A stretch of DNA of 37,020 nucleotides from Deltaproteobacteria bacterium (GTDB taxonomy: Bacteria; Myxococcota_A; Polyangia; Nannocystales; Nannocystaceae): positions 1 through 37,020 of the forward strand of contig CANLQR010000011.1 of NCBI GenBank assembly GCA_947492135.1, in the 5' to 3' direction. The notes under the pieces are model-generated. The model was not told the DNA's origin, ran no database searches, and saw only the letters and a program-made list of their open reading frames with translations. Position 1 is the stretch's first letter. Each line of letters starts with the position of its first letter. Below are positions 9,062-17,311 of this stretch, piece by piece. A program made the translations under genes and the position numbers.

Positions 9062-10489
9062 GTGCTGTTCCACACCATCGAGTTTGCGATCTTCCTCCCG
9101 ATCGTGTGGCTGGCGTACTGGGCCACCTTCCGCTCTCCTCGAGTCCGTACCTGCATCTTGCTGCTGGCGTCCTGGACGTTCTACGCCGCCTGGGACGTCC
9201 GTTTTCTGAGTCTGTTGGTCGGCAGCACCGCGCTCGACTACTTCTGCGGGGTCGCGCTGGGTTCTACCGACGATCCGGTGCGGCGCAGACGCCTCGCGGC
9301 GTTGTCCGTCGCGGGCAACCTCGGCCTGCTCGGGACGTTCAAGTACTACGATTTTTTCGCGTCGAGTTTCGCGGCCATGCTCGCGCGCGTGGGTCTCGAC
9401 GTCGCGCCGTGGACGCTCGAGGTGCTGTTGCCCGTCGGCATCTCCTTCTACACGTTCCAGACCCTCGGAACCACGCTCGACGTCTATCGGCGGCGGGTTC
9501 AGCCCGAGCCCGATCCGATCTTGTACGCGGCCTACGTCGCGTTCTTTCCTCAACTCGTCGCAGGTCCCATCGAGCGGGCCGAGCGACTCTTGCCGCAGCT
9601 GCGCTCGCCGAGACCGTTCGCTTGGCGCGACCAACTCGACGGACTGCTGATCTTCGCGGTGGGCCTGGCCCAGAAGGTCGTGATCGCCGATCGGCTCGCG
9701 CCGCTGGTGGATCAGACCTTCGCGGCCAGACCCGGCGAGCTGGTCGCAGCCGACGTGCTCATCGGTAGCTGGGCCTTCGCGTTCCAGATCTTCGGGGACT
9801 TCTCTGGCTACACCGATATGGCGATCGGCAGCGCGATGCTGTTCGGCGTGCGACTGACCGACAACTTCCGAGGGCCCTACCTCGCGGCGAATCCTCAGGA
9901 GTTCTGGCGGCGCTGGCACGTCAGCCTGTCGTCGTGGCTGCGCGATCATCTATACGTCCCGCTCGGGGGCGGACGGGGTTCGAAGTGGCTGACCGCGAGA
10001 AACCTCTTGCTGACGATGGTACTGGGTGGATTGTGGCACGGTGCCGCGTGGACGTTCGTGCTGTGGGGCGCCGCCCACGGCTTGTGGCTGCTGCTTCATC
10101 GGGCCCTCGTCGGGGTCCTCGCTCGGGTCGGGGGCATGGGGGCGGCCTGGCGTTGGCCGCTGCGGATCCTGGGTGTTGCAGTCACGTTTCAGCTGGTGTG
10201 CTTCACGTGGATCCTGTTTCGTGCCGAGGATCTCGCGGCGGCGTCGCTACAGTTTGGCGCGCTGGGCAACCCCGGGTTTGGGCCCGACCAGTGGGCCAAG
10301 TTGCAGTGGCTGTTCCGCTTCGCGTGGCTCGGGGTGGTGATTCAGGGCGTTCAATATCGCTGGCCCGAGCAGCTCCGCGGTGGCGCTGCCCGGGGTGTGC
10401 TGGTGGTGCTGGCCGTCTACGCGATTTCCCGCAGCTTGGCCGATGGAGCGTTCGCCGATGACCGACCGTTCATCTACTTCCAGTTCTGA
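9062..10489 (+). CDS. MBOAT family O-acyltransferase (AlgI-like)
   Basis: 475 residues, a multi-spanning membrane protein with about ten or more hydrophobic segments. Family marks include AGPIERAERL (from 167), FGDFSGYTDMAIG (about 244-256), WRRWHVSLSSWLRDHLYVPLG (around 283-301, with an invariant His) and the catalytic His 326 in LGGLWHGAAW. It ends in YFQF, like many AlgI/DltB/PatA relatives. Such enzymes pass acyl groups, usually acetyl, across the membrane to an exported polymer with the help of a periplasmic SGNH or AlgJ/X partner. The overlapping downstream gene fits that partner. The substrate may be an exopolysaccharide or peptidoglycan; no glycan-biosynthesis genes flank it, so the polymer cannot be named. 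The gene starts with GTG and appears leaderless. Confidence 0.93.
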   Translation: MLFHTIEFAIFLPIVWLAYWATFRSPRVRTCILLLASWTFYAAWDVRFLSLLVGSTALDYFCGVALGSTDDPVRRRRLAALSVAGNLGLLGTFKYYDFFASSFAAMLARVGLDVAPWTLEVLLPVGISFYTFQTLGTTLDVYRRRVQPEPDPILYAAYVAFFPQLVAGPIERAERLLPQLRSPRPFAWRDQLDGLLIFAVGLAQKVVIADRLAPLVDQTFAARPGELVAADVLIGSWAFAFQIFGDFSGYTDMAIGSAMLFGVRLTDNFRGPYLAANPQEFWRRWHVSLSSWLRDHLYVPLGGGRGSKWLTARNLLLTMVLGGLWHGAAWTFVLWGAAHGLWLLLHRALVGVLARVGGMGAAWRWPLRILGVAVTFQLVCFTWILFRAEDLAAASLQFGALGNPGFGPDQWAKLQWLFRFAWLGVVIQGVQYRWPEQLRGGAARGVLVVLAVYAISRSLADGAFADDRPFIYFQF

Positions 10490-11567
10490 TCCCAGTTCTG
10501 ATCCCAGTTCTGGTCGGGGGCCGCTGCTGACAGCCCTCGGACTGGCCGTGGCTCTGTTGGCGCTCGATCGTGCGACGCAGCTCGATCCTCCGTTCGAGGA
10601 GTTCGAGGAGTTCGGGGAGGATCTCCAGCCCTTCGCGCGCACCACCTATCACATCGATCCCGCGGTGGTGCCCGGTGTGTCCGGTGTGGCCCGGTTCTTT
10701 CGCAACGCCCAGGGCCTCCGTGGTCGCATCGTGTCGGGCGCTGCGGACGATGTGCTCTTGGTCGGAGGCAGCACGGTCGCCTGCACACTGCTCGACGAGG
10801 CGGACGCGCTCGGTGCCGCGATCGAGCACGCGGTGGTGCAGCCGCGACGGCTCGCGGCGCTTGGACGCGGAGGCTATCCGCTTGGGCGCCTGCTTCCACT
10901 GATCGACAAGGTCTTGTCGACGCCGACCCTCCGGCCCGGTGCCATCGTTGTGATGCTCGGCGCCAACGAGGTCGAGCTCCTCATGAATCACCTGCCGTGG
11001 ACTGATGGGCCCGCGTGGGATCCCGACGGCCCGTACGGGCCTGCGAGTTGGGCCACCACCTTTGCGGGTTGGTACCGCGCCAACGGCGACGGACGATTCC
11101 TCGTCCGACCGCGACAAGCCTACGCGACCGGGCCAAAACGAGACCAGCTCACGCCACCCCAGCGCCAGGTCGTCGAGACGGCGACAGCGGAGTTCACCGC
11201 GCAGCTCACCGCGGTGGTCCGCACCGCGGTCGATCGGGGCACGCGGGTGGTCCTCGTCACGCAGCCCATCGCCTTCGATGCGACGACCGGCGCCGCGAGC
11301 CCTGGTTGGGCACCATTTTTTCACGCGGAGCCGGGCCAGGGCGTGCTGCCCACGCCGCGACTGATGCATGAACTCGTCGAGCGGTTCAACGCGGCGACGC
11401 GTGCGGTCGCGGCGAGCGAAGGCGCCACGCTGGTCGACCTCGCACACACCCTGTCGTCGTGTGGCCCGTGCTTCTATGATCAATGGCACTTCACCGTGCT
11501 CGGGGCGAGTCGCGGTGGTGCTGCGATCGCGGGTGCACTCGACGACGACGACGGACCAGCGCGGTGA
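10458..11567 (+). CDS. SGNH-hydrolase-like acetylation partner of the MBOAT protein
   Basis: 369 residues. The N-terminus has a Ser/Asp/Pro stretch encoded by a tandem DNA repeat, then one hydrophobic anchor (about 21-37). The extracytoplasmic part shows the SGNH blocks: VLLVGGST with Ser 105 as nucleophile, VMLGANE with Asn 170, and FYDQWHF with Asp 341 and His 344 as the catalytic pair. The ATG at 10458 lies 32 bases inside the MBOAT gene, so the two are translated from one mRNA. By analogy with AlgI-AlgJ/AlgX and PatA-PatB it should receive the acyl group from the MBOAT protein and place it on the exported polymer. Alternatively it could be a deacetylase. A short dyad (11566-11581) begins at its stop codon. 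Confidence 0.85.
   Translation: MTDRSSTSSSDPSSDPSSGRGPLLTALGLAVALLALDRATQLDPPFEEFEEFGEDLQPFARTTYHIDPAVVPGVSGVARFFRNAQGLRGRIVSGAADDVLLVGGSTVACTLLDEADALGAAIEHAVVQPRRLAALGRGGYPLGRLLPLIDKVLSTPTLRPGAIVVMLGANEVELLMNHLPWTDGPAWDPDGPYGPASWATTFAGWYRANGDGRFLVRPRQAYATGPKRDQLTPPQRQVVETATAEFTAQLTAVVRTAVDRGTRVVLVTQPIAFDATTGAASPGWAPFFHAEPGQGVLPTPRLMHELVERFNAATRAVAASEGATLVDLAHTLSSCGPCFYDQWHFTVLGASRGGAAIAGALDDDDGPAR
10481..10513 (+). repeat. 12-base tandem repeat across a gene overlap
   Basis: CAGTTCTGATCC occurs twice in tandem (10481-10492, 10493-10504) with a third partial copy to 10513. The first copy contains the stop codon of the MBOAT gene. In the SGNH frame the unit encodes the SDPS repeat. Confidence 0.9.
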
Positions 11568-11640
11568 TCGCCGGGGCGATCGGCTGCAATGACTCAAGCG
11601 TTGCCGCGGGAGCTGCAGTTCGGGCCTCGCGAGGTCGGGC

Positions 11641-12522
11641 TCAACCCTTGACTCCGCCCGACGCGAGCCCCTCCACCAGATGCCGCTGGGCCACGTAGAA
11701 CAAGCCCATGACCGGCAGCGACACCACCAGCGCGCCGGCTGCAAAGGCCTCCCACCGCGCGTCGTATTCTCCGACGAAGCGCTGCAGCATCACCGGTAGG
11801 GTGAACATCTTGCTGTCGTCGAGCAGCGTGGCGGCGAGGATGAACTCGTTGTACGCGCTCATGAACGCGAAAAGCGAGGTCACCGCGATCGCGGGCCGTG
11901 CGATCGGCAACACGACCCGCACGAATGCGCCCAGGCGGGTGGCACCGTCGACCATCGCGGCCTCCTCGAGATCGACCGGGATCGCCTCGAACGCGGCGCG
12001 AAGCTGAAAGATCGCGAATGGGACCGCGGTGCTCGCGTAGCACAGCACCAGTCCGGTGCGAGTGTTGAGCAGGCCCGAGGCCTCGAGAATCAGATACAGG
12101 GGGATCGCACTCGCGACGGCAGGGAACATCTGGGTCGCGAGCAAGACGCCCATGCCGGTGCGCTTGCCGAGAAAGTTGAAGCGCGCGAGCGCGTAGGCGG
12201 TCGGGATCGCGATCAGTACCCCGACCAACGCGGTGGCCGTCGCGACCACCAACGAGTTGAGCAACTGGCGGCCAAAGATCCACACGGTCTCGCCGCCGTC
12301 GTCGGCGGTGGCGCCGACGACCTCCTGCAGATGTCGGAGGGTCGGCTCGCTGGGCCAGGGGATGACCCGGGGCTCCGGCGTCGCGCTGCCCGAGAACGCG
12401 AGCGAAGCGACCCACAGCACCGGATACAGGGCGAACGCGACCCCCAGCAGCAACACGGCGTGGATGGCGAACGCGCCGAGCCAGCCCTTGCGGCGGGGCG
12501 ACGGAGTTTCCTGCGGGCTCAT
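11641..12522 (-). CDS. malG: ABC sugar importer permease, MalG type
   Basis: 293 residues with six predicted membrane helices. The EAA loop EEAAMVDGATRLGAFVRVVL (about 186-205) is the coupling helix that contacts the ATPase and is typical of the MalG/carbohydrate-uptake-1 permeases. Residues such as NSLVVATATALVGVLIAIP and FMSAYNEFILAATLLDDS are characteristic of MalG relatives. The start overlaps the end of the fusion gene by four bases (ATGA), which implies translational coupling. With the fused permease and the ATPase it would form the importer for a sugar or oligosaccharide. The name is by family; maltose as substrate is not shown. Ends in convergence with the SGNH gene 73 bases away. Confidence 0.93.
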   Translation of the reverse strand: MSPQETPSPRRKGWLGAFAIHAVLLLGVAFALYPVLWVASLAFSGSATPEPRVIPWPSEPTLRHLQEVVGATADDGGETVWIFGRQLLNSLVVATATALVGVLIAIPTAYALARFNFLGKRTGMGVLLATQMFPAVASAIPLYLILEASGLLNTRTGLVLCYASTAVPFAIFQLRAAFEAIPVDLEEAAMVDGATRLGAFVRVVLPIARPAIAVTSLFAFMSAYNEFILAATLLDDSKMFTLPVMLQRFVGEYDARWEAFAAGALVVSLPVMGLFYVAQRHLVEGLASGGVKG

Positions 12523-14708
12523 ACCGCAGCCTTGGCCTTGGCCCGCGCACCAATGCGATCGAGCCCGCGGGTGATGCCGGACAGCAACACGAAGATGAGC
12601 ACCGCGTAGGCGGCCGCATAGCCGTACTGCGCATCGCGGGTGAAGGCCCAGCGGTACGCCTCCGACACCAGGATGTCGGTGGTGCCGTCAGGATCACCAC
12701 CCGATACCAGGAAGACCACGTTGAACATGTTGAACGTCCAGATCGCTCCGAGCATGATCGCGGGGATCAACGACGGGCCGATCATCGGCAGTGTGACGTA
12801 GAGAAAGCGCTGCCGTCGCGACGCACCATCGACCTCGGCGGCCTCGAGGACGTCCTTGGGCACCGACCCCAGCGCCGCCACCGTGACCACCATCATGAAC
12901 GGAAAGCCCAACCACGCGTTGGTGGCCACGTTCGCGGTGAACGCCGTGGAGAAGCGCGAAAACCACGAGATGGGCTCGATCGCGATGCCCAGCCAATCAC
13001 CCAGGGCCATCGTTGCTCCGGTGACTGCGCCGAATTGGCGGTGGAACATGCCCTTCCACGCCAATGCGGTCACGTAGTTCGGGACCGCCCAGGGGATGAT
13101 CAGCAGCACGCGGTACATCGCTCGCATGCGCAGCACCGGCCGTGCGAGCAAGAGGCCGAACACGAGCCCCAGGCCGACGTGCAACGCGACGTTGACGACC
13201 GTCCACACGACGGTGATGACCAGCGTGAGCCAGAACGACCCGCTCGCGAACAGCGGTCCCCCACGCGCGGTCAGGATGTCCACGAAGTTCGCAGAGCCTA
13301 CGTAGTGCACGTCTCCGGGCGGACCCGCGAACAGCGAGGTGGCGGCGCCGACCACCAGCGGCAGCACGACCAGAGCCCCGACGGCGACCACGGCATGGAC
13401 GAGCCACAGCCACGCCGGGATCGACCGACGCACCTGATCGCGAAACCCAGCGGTGCGCGCGCGCTGGCCCAACAGCACCGCGCCCATCAGCGCGAAGCCA
13501 CCGAGCGCGAGCAGCAGCAGGGTCGGTGAACGGGGAGCCGGCGGCGCACGCATCACCAGTGCGAAGCGATGCTCGGCCTCTGCAAGCGCCTCGGCGACCG
13601 GTGCGTCGCCGCGCAGGATCTTTCGCAGCGCCTTGTTGGCCGGTTCCCAGGTCGCTCGCATCGCCGTCGACGTCGACATCGGGACCGCCAAGCCGGCCTG
13701 CTCGAGGAACGCGCGGACGATCGGATCATCACTGGGTACATCGTTGCGCGCGGTCACGCCGCGCGCCCGCTCGGCTCGGCGTCGCGCAGCGGTGGCTGAG
13801 GCCAGCCAGCGCGCGAAGCGACGGACCTCGGGCTTGTCGGCGCCATTGGGCGACAGCATGGCCGACTCGACCGTCAGCAGCGGTTGCAATCGCGTGCCGG
13901 TGCGCGCGAGTACCGGGAGGGTCTCGACGTGGTAGCGCAGCGACGTCGGGAGATCCGCGGCAAGCCACGGTCCGCTCATGGCGAAGGCTGCTTTGCCGCT
14001 GCGGAACAGATTGGTGACGAGGGCACCGTCGGCTTCGCTGGGCACGGCCCCGCTCGCGAGCAACGACAGCACGACCTCGAGCGAGGCCTCGGCCTCGGGT
14101 CCCACCAGTCCGAAGCCGTCGTCGGGTGCGAGCATGCGGCCCCCGCAGGCGTGCAGTAGCGCTGCGTGGGCGTAGGCATTGTTGGCCTCGTAGGCCAGGG
14201 CCACCACCCCCGCAGGCAGCGCGCCTTGCAGCGCCGCGATGCCCTCGAGGTCGGCGGGCACGCGCTGGACGAGGTCGTCGTTGACGTACAGCGCCAGCGA
14301 CTTGAGTGACAACGGAACCGCGAGCGTCTGACCATCGATGGTCACCGCGGCCTCGGCCTCGGCAACGAAAACCCCGGGCTCGAACGCGTCGCCGACGGGC
14401 GCGACCAGCTCGCGACGTTGGTACTCGCCGAGCCGCTCGTGCGAGTCGACGAACACGTCGGGTCCCTCGCCGAACGGGATCGCGCTGCCGAGCTTCGACG
14501 ACAGCGCGTCGTAGGGCACCGCGAGCACCTCGACCGGGGTTCCGTCCCACGATGTGAGCAGCTCGGTGAGCACGGCTTCTTCTTCGCCGCGCCACGCGTG
14601 CCACAAGCGGATCCGTTCGGATGCCGCACCGGCATGAGCCCGACTCGGCAGCCACAGCGCCCACAGCAGGGGCGCAAGCCGCAGCACCCACCGCGCGAGG
14701 TTGCTCAT
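12519..14708 (-). CDS. Sugar-binding protein fused to MalF-type permease
   Basis: 729 residues. A signal peptide ends near AHA-GAA (about 24-29). Residues ~30-385 are an extracellular solute-binding protein of the MalE family (RLWHAWRGEEEAVL near the N-terminus, LFRSGKAAFAMSGPW at 234-248, NDVPSDDPIVRAFLEQAGLA later). A hydrophobic helix at 396-414 would bring the chain into the cytoplasm, followed by a basic stretch and the MalF-type membrane domain from ~432. The EAA loop LEAAEVDGASRRQRFLYVTL is at 621-640, and FNVVFLVSGGDPDGTTDILV resembles MalF. The extra helix solves the topology problem of joining an outside domain to a permease with a cytoplasmic N-terminus. Frame and codon use are continuous, so it is not a missed stop. 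It overlaps both neighbours by four bases. Confidence 0.93.
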   Translation of the reverse strand: MSNLARWVLRLAPLLWALWLPSRAHAGAASERIRLWHAWRGEEEAVLTELLTSWDGTPVEVLAVPYDALSSKLGSAIPFGEGPDVFVDSHERLGEYQRRELVAPVGDAFEPGVFVAEAEAAVTIDGQTLAVPLSLKSLALYVNDDLVQRVPADLEGIAALQGALPAGVVALAYEANNAYAHAALLHACGGRMLAPDDGFGLVGPEAEASLEVVLSLLASGAVPSEADGALVTNLFRSGKAAFAMSGPWLAADLPTSLRYHVETLPVLARTGTRLQPLLTVESAMLSPNGADKPEVRRFARWLASATAARRRAERARGVTARNDVPSDDPIVRAFLEQAGLAVPMSTSTAMRATWEPANKALRKILRGDAPVAEALAEAEHRFALVMRAPPAPRSPTLLLLALGGFALMGAVLLGQRARTAGFRDQVRRSIPAWLWLVHAVVAVGALVVLPLVVGAATSLFAGPPGDVHYVGSANFVDILTARGGPLFASGSFWLTLVITVVWTVVNVALHVGLGLVFGLLLARPVLRMRAMYRVLLIIPWAVPNYVTALAWKGMFHRQFGAVTGATMALGDWLGIAIEPISWFSRFSTAFTANVATNAWLGFPFMMVVTVAALGSVPKDVLEAAEVDGASRRQRFLYVTLPMIGPSLIPAIMLGAIWTFNMFNVVFLVSGGDPDGTTDILVSEAYRWAFTRDAQYGYAAAYAVLIFVLLSGITRGLDRIGARAKAKAAV

Positions 14709-15778
14709 CCCAGCGAGACCCCGAGCTCGGCGTCGAACAGGTGGAGCTCACCCACGGTCAGCTGCAAGCGCTCGCCCTTGCGCGGCCCCTGGTGGCCCTC
14801 GAAGGCGGCCACGAAGGGCATATCGCCGATGCGGCCGTGCACGTGGACGTGCGATCCGAGGGTCTCGACCAACTCGACGGGCAATACCAGTGAGCCCTCG
14901 GGCCCGCGCACGACGTCGTGGGGGCGAATACCGACGATGACCTGCGCGCCGCGCTGCAGCCGTTCGAATCCTGCACCCGGTGGGATCTCGATGCGCGCGC
15001 CGTCACCCAGCTCGACCGCGGCGCGCTCGCTGTTCTGGGCGATCCGGCCTTCGAGGAAATTCATCGCGGGGCTGCCGACGAAGCCCGCGACGAAACGATT
15101 GGCCGGTCGTCGGTACACGTCGATCGGCGGCGCGATCTGCTGGACCACGCCGCGGTCGAGCACCACGAGCACGTCTGCGAGCGTCATCGCCTCGACCTGA
15201 TCGTGGGTCACGTAGATCGAGGTCGCTCCGAGGTCGTCGTGGAGGCGGCGGATGTCGACCCTCACCTGATTGCGCAGGGCAGGGTCGAGGTTCGACAGCG
15301 GCTCGTCGAACATGAACACTGCCGGACGCCGCACGATGGCCCGACCCATCGCGACCCGCTGGCGCTGTCCACCCGAGAGCGCTCGCGGATGGCGATCGAG
15401 CAGCGCATCGATCTCGAGCAACTTGGCGACCTCGGCGACGCGCGCATCGATCACCTCACGCCGTTCTTTGCGCAACTCCAGGCCGAACGCGAGGTTCCGG
15501 CGCACGGTCATGTGGGGGTACAGCGCGTACGACTGGAACACCATCGCGACGTCGCGGTCGCGGGGCGCCAGGCGACTCACGTCGCGCCCGCCGAACTCGA
15601 TCGCGCCCTCGCTGACCTCCTCGAGCCCAGCGATGCAGCGCAGCAGCGTGGACTTTCCGCAGCCGCTCTTGCCGACCAGCACCACGAAGGAACGGTCGGG
15701 AAACGCTGCGTCGACGCCATCGAGGACGACGGTGTCGCCGAAGCGTTTGGTCACTGCGCGAAGACGAATATCGACCAT
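14705..15778 (-). CDS. malK: ABC sugar importer ATPase, MalK/UgpC type
   Basis: 357 residues. The nucleotide-binding domain has Walker A GKSGCGKST (36-44), the Q-loop Gln at 82, the signature LSGGQRQR (134-141), Walker B VFMFDEPLSNLD (154-165) and the switch His at about 192. A C-terminal OB-fold regulatory domain of the MalK/UgpC kind follows (NRFVAGFVGSPAMNFLEG, then VGIRPHDV), so the length is normal for the family. In the cytoplasm it would hydrolyse ATP to drive uptake through the fusion permease and MalG. It is the first of three genes linked by 4-base overlaps, 63 bases after the SnoaL-domain lipoprotein gene. No sugar regulator is seen near it. Confidence 0.95.
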   Translation of the reverse strand: MVDIRLRAVTKRFGDTVVLDGVDAAFPDRSFVVLVGKSGCGKSTLLRCIAGLEEVSEGAIEFGGRDVSRLAPRDRDVAMVFQSYALYPHMTVRRNLAFGLELRKERREVIDARVAEVAKLLEIDALLDRHPRALSGGQRQRVAMGRAIVRRPAVFMFDEPLSNLDPALRNQVRVDIRRLHDDLGATSIYVTHDQVEAMTLADVLVVLDRGVVQQIAPPIDVYRRPANRFVAGFVGSPAMNFLEGRIAQNSERAAVELGDGARIEIPPGAGFERLQRGAQVIVGIRPHDVVRGPEGSLVLPVELVETLGSHVHVHGRIGDMPFVAAFEGHQGPRKGERLQLTVGELHLFDAELGVSLG

Positions 15779-15841
15779 GCGCTGATCTAGATCCCGTCTT
15801 CGCCGTGAGCGTCGCGAGTCATTGGCGCTCTTGCTGCGGGA

Positions 15842-17080
15842 CTATGGACCGGCCGCCGGTGGCGCGGTGAACACACCGAGCTCGGCAAGCATCTCCAGGC
15901 CGTTGGTGTAGCCCCAGGACTCCGCGACCTTGCCACCATCGAGCCGTGCGACCTCGCCGAACGAGACCTCGACTGGCTTGCTCGTCGCCGCGAGTCCGCC
16001 CAGTGGCCCGGTGTGCGTGCCTTTTCCGAGCCCGTAGGTGACGACCCAGCCGTTACCGAACGAGGCCACATCCTTGACGGTGATCGCGAAGTCGGGGAAC
16101 GCGGCGTACAGGCCGTCGTGCAGCGCCTGGTGGCCGGCGGGCGCGTTGATCACAGCGCCAGTGCGGGCATCATGATGGACGAGCCCCGCCGCACACACTT
16201 TGGTCTCGCACAGCTTCTGACGGTTCTTGCCCGCGGTCACCAGGCCCTTGTAGAGCTTGATCGCGGCCGCGTCGTCCTCGCCGGTGATGACCTCCGGTGC
16301 GTCCGTGGGTACCGCGGGGATCGGCGATACGGTCTGGCCGGGGAGCTTGCCCATCTGCGCGAGCAGGCTCGCCTCGTCGTACACCACACGCACTTCCTTG
16401 GCCTTGCCCTCGTCGTCGTGCCAGATCCACACCAGCACGTCGGTGCCCAGGGGTTTCTCGGTGGGTGCGAGCCCGCGGAAGTTGCCCTTGTGGGTCCCCG
16501 TGAGCACCACCTGCATGATCACCAGCTTGCCGTGGTGAAAGATGCGGCGGGCATGGAGCTTCATGTCGGGGACGCCGATGAGCAGGTCTTCCCAGCGCGC
16601 CATCACGGCGGCCTTGCCGACCGAGGGCGGCTCGAGTGGAGAGCCAACCGCATCCCAGCGGATGTCCTTGGCAAAGTTCGAGACGATGGGGTCGATGTTG
16701 CCGGCCCGGAAGGCCTCGAGTCCTTGCACAAACCACTCCGGCGTTCCGGGCTTCGCGGTGACCTCGACGGACTTGGTGTCGCGCGACTTGGCAAACTCTT
16801 CGAGTGCCTTGGCGTTGGCTTCGTCGTCGGACTTGCCTCGGGGTTCGCGGTCGCTGGGATCCGCGGCAGGGGACTTGGCGTCGGCCTTGGCGTCGGACTT
16901 GGCGTCGGCTTTGGCGAGGTTGGCGTCCGCTTTCGCCACCTTCGCGTCACGCTTCGCAGCATCGGCGCCTGGCGCAGTCTTGGCAGGCGCCGCGTCCTTG
17001 TTGTCGCACGCGGGTACGAGCAAGCAGCTGGCCATGGCGAGGGCAAGAGTGACGAGCGAGGGCGACGAAATCTGGCGCAT
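15842..17080 (-). CDS. Lipoprotein with two SnoaL-like (NTF2-fold) domains
   Basis: 412 residues. The signal peptide ends in LVPAC, with lipid-bearing Cys 25. Residues ~30-100 are a low-complexity charged linker built of Asp-Ala-Lys units (ADAKSDAKADAK). Two SnoaL-like domains follow: ~112-240 (VLTGTHKGNFRGLAPTEKPL, then VLVWIWHDDEGKAKEVRVVY) and ~272-405 (AGHQALHDGLYAAFPDFAI, then FGEVARLDGGKVAESWGY). These motifs match the ester-cyclase branch of SnoaL, whose members either cyclise polyketides or only bind small ligands; catalytic function here is unproven. ATG 17080 is preceded by GGAGGTGA at ideal spacing, a very strong ribosome site for this window. The gene may be co-transcribed with the importer genes. 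Confidence 0.85.
   Translation of the reverse strand: MRQISSPSLVTLALAMASCLLVPACDNKDAAPAKTAPGADAAKRDAKVAKADANLAKADAKSDAKADAKSPAADPSDREPRGKSDDEANAKALEEFAKSRDTKSVEVTAKPGTPEWFVQGLEAFRAGNIDPIVSNFAKDIRWDAVGSPLEPPSVGKAAVMARWEDLLIGVPDMKLHARRIFHHGKLVIMQVVLTGTHKGNFRGLAPTEKPLGTDVLVWIWHDDEGKAKEVRVVYDEASLLAQMGKLPGQTVSPIPAVPTDAPEVITGEDDAAAIKLYKGLVTAGKNRQKLCETKVCAAGLVHHDARTGAVINAPAGHQALHDGLYAAFPDFAITVKDVASFGNGWVVTYGLGKGTHTGPLGGLAATSKPVEVSFGEVARLDGGKVAESWGYTNGLEMLAELGVFTAPPAAGP
16874..16921 (+). repeat. 12-base degenerate tandem repeat
   Basis: The unit CTTGGCGTCGGC or a one-base variant occurs at 16874, 16886 and 16898, with a decayed fourth copy. On the minus strand it encodes the Asp-Ala-Lys linker of the SnoaL lipoprotein. 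Confidence 0.8.
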
Positions 17081-17101
17081 GGTTCACCTCCAGGGCCCTG
17101 T

Positions 17102-17121
17102 CCGTGTAGCACGGTTTTTTT
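17102..17121 (+). terminator. Possible intrinsic terminator read on the plus strand
   Basis: CCGTG, loop TAG, CACGG and seven T in a row (17115-17121). The stem is only 5 bp, but the T run is conspicuous in GC-rich DNA. It lies between the start of the minus-strand lipoprotein gene and the plus-strand Uma2 gene, and no plus-strand gene precedes it. Confidence 0.3.
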
Positions 17122-17311
17122 GGGGTCGAGGCCATTGCCGGCCGCGTCCACCGGGTCGGACGCGTATGCGGTTTTGCGCCGCGCACCGCCGGGGCTTGCG
17201 AGGCTGCGGCCGTGCGGGTTGGTTGATCGCTTGCGGTCGTGCTCGATCGCTTCGAAGACGCTGCCAGTGCGACGGCTTGCGGACGCCCCGCGCAGCCGCC
17301 ATGCTCGTTCC

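Noticed and set aside
11566-11581. GATCGCC/GGCGATC dyad after the SGNH gene as a terminator
   Set aside because: Loop of only two bases and no T run; may be chance or a weak mRNA end.
9047-11744. Long minus-strand open frames opposite the MBOAT and SGNH genes
   Set aside because: The plus-strand proteins have clear catalytic motifs; the opposite frames have none.
16013-17311. Upstream extension of the Uma2 frame
   Set aside because: It runs antisense through the SnoaL lipoprotein gene and carries no domain; the Uma2 family begins near the ATG at 17312.
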